Source of the DNA: Zoogloea sp016790385
GTDB lineage: Bacteria > Pseudomonadota > Gammaproteobacteria > Burkholderiales > Rhodocyclaceae
Assembly (NCBI RefSeq): GCF_041916735.1
Contig: NZ_JAYRYY010000012.1
DNA length: 64,000 nucleotides
Direction: 5' to 3' (one strand)
Of this stretch, positions 54,673-61,422 are shown one piece after another; within the stretch, counting starts at the first letter, position 1, and every line of letters starts with the position of its first letter. The notes beneath the pieces are model-generated. The model did not search any database. It saw nothing but the letters and a program-made list of their open reading frames with translations, and was not told the origin of the DNA. A program made the translations under genes and the position numbers.

Positions 54673-55062
54673 GGGCGATTGACGGTGTTTGCAGTATTGC
54701 CCGCCGATCACGGTTGGCGGGCCGAGCTGCGGGGACGATTGATGGCGCAGACCCGTCCCGTCCGCACGCAGGGCAGCAGGCTTGCCCATGCCGTCGGGCC
54801 GGCCCAGGTGATGCCGGTGGTGGCGGGCATTCCGTGGCTGGGCTTTGTGGTCTATCCCGACCGTCGCCTGGTGAAGGCACGTAAGGTGCGCAGCAGCACC
54901 CGGCATCTGGCAGCCCGGCTGGATGACTATGAGGCGGGGCGTATCGGCTTTGGCGAGTTCGACGCGAGCGTGCAGGGCTGGATCAATCATGTGCGGTACG
55001 CCGACACCTGGGGCCTGCGGGAGCATGTGTTGGGGAGTCTGCTCTTCACGCGGCGGCCGTAG
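54673..55062 (+). pseudogene. DGR reverse transcriptase, C-terminal remnant
   Basis: About 130 codons in frame with the TAG at 55060. The stretch GIPWLGFVVYPDRRLVKARK and the end SVQGWINHVRYADTWGLREH are characteristic of the thumb and C-terminus of DGR reverse transcriptases. Fingers, palm and the YxDD catalytic motif are absent: only 45 bp separate the TR from this remnant, whereas about 250 more codons are expected. An ATG at 54742 could start a 106-residue product without polymerase activity. The left border is approximate. Confidence 0.85.
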
Positions 55063-55068
55063 ACGCGC

Positions 55069-55085
55069 GGCGCGCTGCGCGCGCC
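55069..55085 (-). other. DGR-type hairpin downstream of VR2
   Basis: 7-bp stem GGCGCGC/GCGCGCC with a 3-nt loop, beginning 6 bp after the RT remnant stop and lying, in the orientation of VR2, 60 bp beyond its end, the same spacing as after VR1. Loop and flanking bases differ from the VR1 hairpin while the stem is kept, which suggests selection on structure. Confidence 0.8.
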
Positions 55086-55090
55086 TAAAA

Positions 55091-55179
55091 GGCCCCTCCA
55101 GACCCAGAGAACAGAGATCAGCGATTCAGAGATCAGAGGCTCACACGATGGGGGGCGCGCAACACACCCGAAAACCCAG
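55091..55179 (-). repeat. Right arm of 89-bp inverted repeat (VR2 end plus 3' flank)
   Basis: Reverse complement of 54291-54379 with one mismatch. It covers the constant end of VR2, the stop codon of the TIR-FGE gene and its 3' flank. The two arms enclose the TR and RT remnant. Confidence 0.93.
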
Positions 55180-56415
55180 AACGTAGAAGCGGTCGTCGGG
55201 GGAGTTCCTGAGGCGGAAGGCGGCACGGCAGATGACTGGGCCGTCGAACCAGGAACCGCCACGCAACACCCGCGAGTCACTGCCTTCTTCCCAGGCTCGA
55301 CCGTCGTCAGGTGCGCCCTGGTAATTGTCGTGCCAGGTGTCCTGCACCCATTCCCATACGTTGCCAATCATGTCATGGAGCCCGAAGGCATTGGGAGCAA
55401 AGCTGCCGACCGGGCTGGTTTGGCGCTTGCTCCCTTGGCTCCCCGAGCCAGCGAAATTGGCCTTGTTCTTGCCCGGATCAATACCCCAGGGGTAGCGGGT
55501 CTGGCTGCTGGCGCGGGCGGCATATTCCCATTCGGCTTCGGATAGCAGGCGGTAGGGCTGGCCGGTTTGGTCGCGCAGCCAGGCCAAATAGGCCTGGGCA
55601 TCTTTCCAGCTCACATGGATGACGGGCTGTCGGCCGCGGCCCCAGCCTTCATCATTTGGCTTATGTCTTGTGCCGCCGGCCGCAACAAACGCATCCCATT
55701 CGGCAAACGTGACCGGGTAGCGTCCGACGGCGAAGGGGCGGGCGATGGTCACCTCATGCTGCGGTCCCTCATCCGTGCTGCGACCTTCTTCATTTTCCGG
55801 CGAGCCCATCAGAAAGCGCCCGGCCGGCAGCACTACCAGTTCGGGGAAGTCCGGGCCGTGGCGGAAGACAGTGCCGGGGGCCGGGAGGTCGTGGGCGACC
55901 GGAATGTGCGGGGGTGGGGTGACGGCTGGTGGGGCCACGATGCGGCCGGCGCCGTGGGCGGGAATGCGCCCCAGCGCCTTGACCAGCTCACCCACATCGT
56001 AATCCCAGCGCTTATCGGTGATCTCGTGGGCATTGCGGCGGACCAGCGGTTTGAGCGCATCGGGGAGCTGGTTGCCCCTGGGCATGGATGCGCCACCCAT
56101 CAGCACGGGGACGACACGCAGGTTGCCCTTCAGCCCGGCAAGGATTTCGATGCGCACCCAGTCGTCCTCGTCGTCGATACGGCGGCCACCATGGGGGTGC
56201 TGGACGTTGAGCCAGCCGGGGCCGATCACCACCAGCAGCACGGCACAGTGGCCGAGGGCCCGTTCGATGGCGATGCCGAAATCTTCGCCGATCTCGATGG
56301 AGGCGATGTCGTGGAAGACCAGCCGGTCGGGCAGGTCGCGTTTCAGATCGGCGGCCAGACGGCCGGCCCAGCCGGCGTCCACCTCGCGGCGATAACTGAT
56401 GAAGAGGCCGGACAT
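55141..56415 (-). CDS. DGR variable protein 2: TIR / FGE-CLec
   Basis: 424 residues: TIR domain (1-125; FISYRREVDAGWAGRLAADL, then IERALGHCAVLLVVIGPGWL, whose Glu fits the NADase glutamate), a proline-rich linker, and an FGE/C-type-lectin-fold domain (about 193-424; LPAGRFLMGSPENEEGRST, HDMIGNVWEWVQD). The final 132 bp are VR2. TIR domains in such proteins often cleave NAD+ or make signal nucleotides; here the diversified lectin-like end would be the sensor. That role is inferred. It faces the retroelement from the right. Confidence 0.92.
   Translation of the reverse strand: MSGLFISYRREVDAGWAGRLAADLKRDLPDRLVFHDIASIEIGEDFGIAIERALGHCAVLLVVIGPGWLNVQHPHGGRRIDDEDDWVRIEILAGLKGNLRVVPVLMGGASMPRGNQLPDALKPLVRRNAHEITDKRWDYDVGELVKALGRIPAHGAGRIVAPPAVTPPPHIPVAHDLPAPGTVFRHGPDFPELVVLPAGRFLMGSPENEEGRSTDEGPQHEVTIARPFAVGRYPVTFAEWDAFVAAGGTRHKPNDEGWGRGRQPVIHVSWKDAQAYLAWLRDQTGQPYRLLSEAEWEYAARASSQTRYPWGIDPGKNKANFAGSGSQGSKRQTSPVGSFAPNAFGLHDMIGNVWEWVQDTWHDNYQGAPDDGRAWEEGSDSRVLRGGSWFDGPVICRAAFRLRNSPDDRFYVLGFRVCCAPPIV
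55146..55277 (-). repeat. DGR variable repeat 2 (VR2)
   Basis: Gap-free alignment to the TR in reverse orientation: 17 differences at TR adenines, plus three internal differences at non-adenines (GTG to TTG, TCC to CCA) and one at the outer edge. Less clean than VR1, so its last homing event may be older, or the TR has since changed. Same constant 3' end as VR1. Confidence 0.94.
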
Positions 56416-56541
56416 GGAGCCTTGTTCAGAGGTGATGAGGGTGGCTTGATTATGTCATTTCCGTGGCCGTGCGTTGCTGCGTCGGACACGCAGTAAGATG
56501 CAGAAGAGCCTTGCACCCGACGACACCGACCGGAGAGTTTC

Positions 56542-57399
56542 ATGAATCGCCTTGCTTTGTTTGCGCTGACCACGCTGACCCTTTCAACCCTTGCCCATGC
56601 CGTCTGCCCCACCGATCTAGAGGCCGCCGCCGTTGCAGCGGCCATCGTGGCCCGGCAGCCGGTGCCGCTGCCGGCGGGCGAGATGAGCATGGCCGATGGC
56701 CTGTGCGGCCAGGGCAAGGTGGTGCGCTTTCTGGGCCAGGCCTTTGGCCCGGTGGTGGGCCACAAGGCGGGCTTGACCAACCCGGCGGTGCAGAAGCGCC
56801 TCAACCACAACGCGCCCCTGCGCGGCGCGCTGTTTGCCAGCATGCTTGTGCCAGACGGAGCCGAGCTGCCGGCGGCCTTTGGCGCGCGGCCGGTGATGGA
56901 GGCCGACCTGCTGGTGGAGGTGGCCGACCCGGCCGCCCTGGCCCGGGCGCAGACGCCCCTGGAGGCCCTGAAGGCGCTCAAGACCTACGCGCCCTTCATC
57001 GAGCTGCCCGACCTGATGGTGGAAGACCCGTCGAAACTCGTCGGGCCGACGCTGGCCCTGATCAACGTGGGGGCACGCGCCGGGGTGGTGGGCAAGGCGG
57101 TGCCGGTGAAGGCCACGCCCGAACTGGCCGAGGCCTTTGCGGCGATGACGGTGACCATGACTGATGGCAGCGGCGCGGTGCTGGATTCCGGCCCGGGCAG
57201 CGCCACCCTGGGCAACCCCCTCAACGCGGCCGTCTGGCTGGCGCGGGATATGGTGGCGGCGGGCACGCCCCTGATGCCGGGGGCGCGCCTGTCCCTGGGC
57301 TCCTTCACCAAGTTGCTGCCGCCCAAGGCCGGCATGGTCGTGCGTGTGGTTTACGAGGGTTTGCCGGGCAGTCCGGTGGTGTGGGTGCGCTTCCACTGA
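56542..57399 (+). CDS. Exported 2-keto-4-pentenoate hydratase-like (FAH fold) protein
   Basis: 285 residues. A signal peptide (MNRLALFALTTLTLSTLAHA) precedes a fumarylacetoacetate-hydrolase/hydratase-like domain: GHKAGLTNPAVQKR, PVMEADLLVEV with the metal-binding acids, FIELPDLMV. Cytosolic relatives hydrate 2-oxopent-4-enoate in aromatic degradation; export is unusual and no meta-cleavage genes are near. GGAGAG precedes the ATG. The substrate is unknown. Confidence 0.85.
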   Translation: MNRLALFALTTLTLSTLAHAVCPTDLEAAAVAAAIVARQPVPLPAGEMSMADGLCGQGKVVRFLGQAFGPVVGHKAGLTNPAVQKRLNHNAPLRGALFASMLVPDGAELPAAFGARPVMEADLLVEVADPAALARAQTPLEALKALKTYAPFIELPDLMVEDPSKLVGPTLALINVGARAGVVGKAVPVKATPELAEAFAAMTVTMTDGSGAVLDSGPGSATLGNPLNAAVWLARDMVAAGTPLMPGARLSLGSFTKLLPPKAGMVVRVVYEGLPGSPVVWVRFH

Positions 57400-57481
57400 T
57401 GCGGAACGTTCCGCTGCGTGGCCGGGTCTGTTGTGGTGGTAAGGGGCATCCCGGACGGCTTGTCATGGTGAAGGAGTGAGA

Positions 57482-57925
57482 ATGGGGCTGGAATGGTGGC
57501 ACTGGATTGTGCTGGGGGTGGCCCTGGTGGTGGCGGAGCTGGCGGTGCCGGCCTTCTTCATCATCTGGTTCGGGCTGGGGGCCTTGCTGGTGGGTTTGCT
57601 GCTGCTGGTGGCGCCGGCCATGGGCATGACCCTGCAACTGGCCCTGTGGTGCGTGGCCTCGCTGGCCATGGTGGCGCTGTGGTTCAAGGTGTTCAAACGG
57701 GGTGAGCACAAGACCCGCATCGGCCAGTCGGATGGCGACACCATTGGCGAGATCGGTCTGATGGCGAAGGCGGCGGCGCCGTTTGAGCGTGGCCGGGTGC
57801 GGTTCCAGAAACCGCAGCTGGGGTCGGAGGAGTGGGAGTGCGTGGTGGATGAGGCGATTGCTGCCGGCGAGCGGGTGCGGGTGGTGTCGGTGGAGGGCAG
57901 TTTCCTGAAGGTGGCCCGGGTTTGA
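57482..57925 (+). CDS. NfeD family membrane protein
   Basis: 147 residues: two to three N-terminal helices (WWHWIVLGVALVVAELAV) and a C-terminal OB fold (about 80-147, WECVVDEAIAAGERVRVV). AAGGAG stands 5 bp before the ATG at 57482. It is the NfeD1b/YbbK-partner type and lies 22 bp before the SPFH gene, the usual pair, thought to act in membrane microdomain or protein quality control. Confidence 0.92.
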   Translation: MGLEWWHWIVLGVALVVAELAVPAFFIIWFGLGALLVGLLLLVAPAMGMTLQLALWCVASLAMVALWFKVFKRGEHKTRIGQSDGDTIGEIGLMAKAAAPFERGRVRFQKPQLGSEEWECVVDEAIAAGERVRVVSVEGSFLKVARV

Positions 57926-57947
57926 CGCAGGTTTGAGGAGCTTTTTG

Positions 57948-58808
57948 ATGAGTGACGCAATGGTGGTGGTGCTGGCGATTCTGATCTTTGTGGTGGTGAC
58001 CATCGCCAAGGGGGTGCGCATTGTGCCCCAGGGCGAGGAGTGGATTGTGGAGCGGCTGGGCAAGTATTACGGAACGCTCAAGCCGGGCCTCAACATCATC
58101 ATTCCCTACCTCGACAAAGTGGCCTACAAGCTGGTGACCAAGGACATCATCCTGGATGTGCAGGAGCAGGAGGTGATCACCCGGGATAACGCGGTGATCC
58201 TCACCAATGCCATTGCCTTTGTGAAGGTGACCGACCCGGTGAAGGCGGTGTATGGCGTCACCGATTTTTCCGAGGCGATCCGCAACATGATCATGACCAC
58301 CCTGCGCTCCATCGTTGGCGAGATGGAGCTGGACGAGGCCCTGTCGAACCGGGACAAGATCAAGGCGCGCCTGCGGGAGAGCATTGCCGACGAGGCGGTG
58401 GATTGGGGCCTGACCGTGAAATCGGTGGAAATCCAGGACATCCGCCCGTCGGATTCGATGCAGAAGGCCATGGAGCAGCAGGCTTCGGCCGAGCGGGAGC
58501 GCAAGGCCGTGGTCACCCGGGCCGAAGGGGCCAAGCAGGCGGCGATCCTGGAGGCCGAGGCGCGGCTGGAGTCGTCGAAGCGCGATGCCAACGCCCAGGT
58601 GATGCTGGCCGAGGCCTCGGCCGAAGCGATCCGCCGGGTGACGGCGGCGGTGGGCACCGAGACGGCGCCGATGCTCTTTTTGCTGGGCGAAAAGTACATC
58701 GCCTCCCTGGAGCGCATGGGCTCCACCGACAACGCCAAGATTGTGGTGCTGCCCGCCGATCTTCAGGAGGCGGTGCGCGGTTTGATCGGGGGCGCGACCC
58801 GCCGCTGA
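57948..58808 (+). CDS. qmcA: SPFH/stomatin-like protein (QmcA type)
   Basis: 286 residues: one N-terminal membrane anchor, then the SPFH/band-7 domain (GVRIVPQGEEWIVERLGKYY) and a C-terminal Ala/Glu-rich coiled coil. GAGGAG lies 7 bp before the ATG. Such proteins form oligomeric rings at the membrane with NfeD partners. Confidence 0.93.
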   Translation: MSDAMVVVLAILIFVVVTIAKGVRIVPQGEEWIVERLGKYYGTLKPGLNIIIPYLDKVAYKLVTKDIILDVQEQEVITRDNAVILTNAIAFVKVTDPVKAVYGVTDFSEAIRNMIMTTLRSIVGEMELDEALSNRDKIKARLRESIADEAVDWGLTVKSVEIQDIRPSDSMQKAMEQQASAERERKAVVTRAEGAKQAAILEAEARLESSKRDANAQVMLAEASAEAIRRVTAAVGTETAPMLFLLGEKYIASLERMGSTDNAKIVVLPADLQEAVRGLIGGATRR

Positions 58809-58857
58809 GGCCCGCGGGGCTTCGTCATCGGCGCCTGTCCATGTAGGATAAGCGCCC

Positions 58858-59835
58858 ATGTTTGCCTACATTGTCCGAAGACTGCTTTACGCGCCGCTGA
58901 TCCTGCTTGGCGTCAATCTGCTGACGTTCGCGCTGTTTTTCGTGGTTAACACGCCCGATGACATGGCGCGCATGCAGTTGGGTGCCAAGCGGGTGACGCC
59001 CGAGGCCATTGAGCGCTGGAAAGTGGAGCGGGGCTACGACAAGCCCTTGCTCTTCAATGCGGCGGCGCCCGGGGTGGCCAGCCTCACCGACACCATCTTT
59101 TTCGACAAATCCCTGCGCATGTTTGCCTTTGATTTCGGCCGGGCCGACGACGGGCGCGACATTGCCACCGAGATCCGCACCCGCATGGGGCCGTCCTTGG
59201 CCATCGCCCTGCCGACCTTCATCCTGGGTTTGATCGTCACCGTTTCGTTTGCCTTGTTGCTGGTGTTCTTTCGCGGTTCGTACCTGGATTTTCAGGGGGT
59301 GGTGCTGTGCGTGGCGATGATGTCCATCTCCAGCCTGTTCTACATCATCGGTGGTCAGTGGCTGGTGTCGAAGATCTGGCACCTGGTGCCCATCTCGGGC
59401 TATGGCGGCGGGCTGGACGCATCGCGCTTCCTGGTGCTGCCGGTGGTGATCGGGGTGATTGCGGGGATTGGCGGCAGCGCCCGCTGGTATCGGACGATCT
59501 TTCTTGAGGAGGCCGGCAAGGACTACGTGCGCACGGCGCGGGCCAAGGGCTTGTCCGAACTCCAGGCCCTGTTCCGGCATGTGCTCAAGAACGGGATGAT
59601 CCCGATTCTGACCGGGGTGGTGGTGGTCATTCCGTCCCTGTTCATGGGCAGCCTGATCAGCGAGTCCTTCTTTGGCATTCCCGGCCTGGGCAGCTACACC
59701 ATCGATGCGATCAACGCCCAGGATTTTCCGGTGGTGCGGGCCATGGTCTTCATCGGTTCGCTGCTCTACATCGTCGGGCTGATCCTGACGGATCTGTCGT
59801 ATACCCTGGTTGATCCGCGGGTGAGGCTGGATTGA
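58858..59835 (+). CDS. Peptide/nickel-type ABC transporter permease (DppB/OppB family)
   Basis: 325 residues, six helices. FAYIVRRLLYAPLILLGVNLLTF at the start and the cytoplasmic EAA-like loop DYVRTARAKGLSELQALFRHVLKN identify the family. The loop between TM1 and TM2 is longer than usual. Its stop overlaps the next start (TGATG). No solute-binding protein or ATPase gene adjoins the pair. Confidence 0.9.
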   Translation: MFAYIVRRLLYAPLILLGVNLLTFALFFVVNTPDDMARMQLGAKRVTPEAIERWKVERGYDKPLLFNAAAPGVASLTDTIFFDKSLRMFAFDFGRADDGRDIATEIRTRMGPSLAIALPTFILGLIVTVSFALLLVFFRGSYLDFQGVVLCVAMMSISSLFYIIGGQWLVSKIWHLVPISGYGGGLDASRFLVLPVVIGVIAGIGGSARWYRTIFLEEAGKDYVRTARAKGLSELQALFRHVLKNGMIPILTGVVVVIPSLFMGSLISESFFGIPGLGSYTIDAINAQDFPVVRAMVFIGSLLYIVGLILTDLSYTLVDPRVRLD

Positions 59836-61253
59836 TGAGCGTGCAACCCGTATTCCTGTGGACCGATCTGCTGCTGTTTGGCCTGATGGCGTGTATCGGG
59901 CTGGCGGCTTGGCGGGCGCGGCGTAGCGAGCCCATGCGTGCCGCCTGGCGGCGGGTGGGGGAGAGCGCGGTGGGCATGGCGTCGCTGACCATCCTGCTGC
60001 TTTTCCTGGTGGTGGGTCTGCTCGACAGCCTTCATTACCGACCCTATCTGCCGCCTGCGGCGGACGCCAAGGTGGCGGGCGGGCATGGGCCGGTGTCCAC
60101 GGAAGTGCGCAGTGCCCTGGATGCGCTGGCCGAACCCTTGCGTACCCGTGTCGAGAAGACCTACTCGGCCCCGCTGGCTTATGCACTCTTTGTCAGGCAG
60201 ACCGTCGAGAAATCGGACGGGACGCAGCAGCGGACGTTTCCGCGCCTGAAGTTCGGGGGGGCCGGGCTGCAATATCCGGATGAGGATCACGCGGGCGATG
60301 TGCTGGGGCGCATCGGTCTGGGCTTGGCGCTGGCTGCTGGCGCCTGGTGCCTGTTGGCCGGCGGTCTGGTGCAGGGGGTGGCCATGTCTCGCCAAGTGCC
60401 GATTGGTGCTGCGTGGCGAGCCGTATGGCGGGGCAAGGGCGGCCTCGCGTGGCGGGCGGTGCTGGTGACCCTGGGGCTGGTCTTTTTGTTTGTCGGGCCG
60501 GTTGCTGTGCTGGCAGGCGAGTATCACGTGTTTGGTACCGACAAGGTGGGGCAGGATGTGCTCTTCCTTACCCTAAAGAGCATCCGCACGGCTTTGGTCA
60601 TCGGTACGCTCACCACGCTGGTGACGCTGCCTCTGGCCGTCGTGCTCGGGATCATGGCGGGCTACCTGGGGGGGTGGGTGGATGACCTCATCCAGTATGT
60701 GTACACGGTGCTCAACTCCATTCCCGGCGTGTTGCTGATTGCCGCCGCTGTGCTGATGATGCAGGTGGTCATCGACACGCATCCCCAGTGGTTCGAGACG
60801 GCCGCCGAGCGGGCAGACGCCCGCTTGCTGGCCTTATGCCTGATCCTCGGCATGACCAGCTGGACCGGCCTGTGCCGCTTGCTGCGGGGGGAGACTCTCA
60901 AACTGCGCGAGCTGGAGTACGTTCAGGCGGCCAGGGCCTTCGGGGTGTCCACGGCCCGTATCCTGGGGCGGCATGTGCTGCCCAACCTGATCCACTTGGT
61001 GCTGATTGCCCTGGTGATGGATTTCTCGGGCCTGGTGCTGGCAGAGGCGGTGCTCTCTTACGTGGGGATTGGTGTCGATCCCAATACGGTGAGCTTCGGC
61101 ACCATGATCAATGCCGCCCGGATGGAGCTTGCCCGGGAACCCATGGTCTGGTGGAGCCTGATGGCGGCATTCCTCTTCATGTTCGTCCTGGTCCTGGCGG
61201 CCAATCTCTTCGCGGACGCCGTCCGCGATGCCTTCGATCCCCGGGCCAGCTGA
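59835..61253 (+). CDS. Peptide/nickel-type ABC transporter permease (DppC/OppC family)
   Basis: 472 residues, longer than the usual ~300 because of an extended N-terminal part (about 190 residues, several helices and a periplasmic insert). The C-terminal permease core has FGTDKVGQDVL and the EAA loop YVQAARAFGVSTARILGRHVLPN. Partner of the preceding DppB-like permease; ATPase and binding protein must be encoded elsewhere. Confidence 0.9.
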   Translation: MSVQPVFLWTDLLLFGLMACIGLAAWRARRSEPMRAAWRRVGESAVGMASLTILLLFLVVGLLDSLHYRPYLPPAADAKVAGGHGPVSTEVRSALDALAEPLRTRVEKTYSAPLAYALFVRQTVEKSDGTQQRTFPRLKFGGAGLQYPDEDHAGDVLGRIGLGLALAAGAWCLLAGGLVQGVAMSRQVPIGAAWRAVWRGKGGLAWRAVLVTLGLVFLFVGPVAVLAGEYHVFGTDKVGQDVLFLTLKSIRTALVIGTLTTLVTLPLAVVLGIMAGYLGGWVDDLIQYVYTVLNSIPGVLLIAAAVLMMQVVIDTHPQWFETAAERADARLLALCLILGMTSWTGLCRLLRGETLKLRELEYVQAARAFGVSTARILGRHVLPNLIHLVLIALVMDFSGLVLAEAVLSYVGIGVDPNTVSFGTMINAARMELAREPMVWWSLMAAFLFMFVLVLAANLFADAVRDAFDPRAS

Positions 61254-61339
61254 GGCCTCCTTTCCAGAATCGTATCCTGGCCGGGCCCCGAGTGACGGGC
61301 TTCTGGCCGCATGCATCGACGATGCTTGCCTCTGGCGGC

Positions 61340-61367
61340 TAAAGCCGAGGCTCAATCGTGCCGTAAG
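61340..61367 (+). promoter_or_regulatory. Possible sigma-28-like promoter of the GGDEF/EAL gene
   Basis: TAAAGCCG, 12 bp and GCCGTAAG. Spacing and distance to the ATG (55 bp) are the same as for the MCP promoter, but the -10-like half matches the consensus in only five of eight bases. Co-regulation with motility genes would make sense for a c-di-GMP enzyme. Confidence 0.4.
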
Positions 61368-61422
61368 CGGGTACAGATGTCGGTAAGCCGGCCCGCCTTT
61401 TCGATTCTGGAAAATCACCCTG

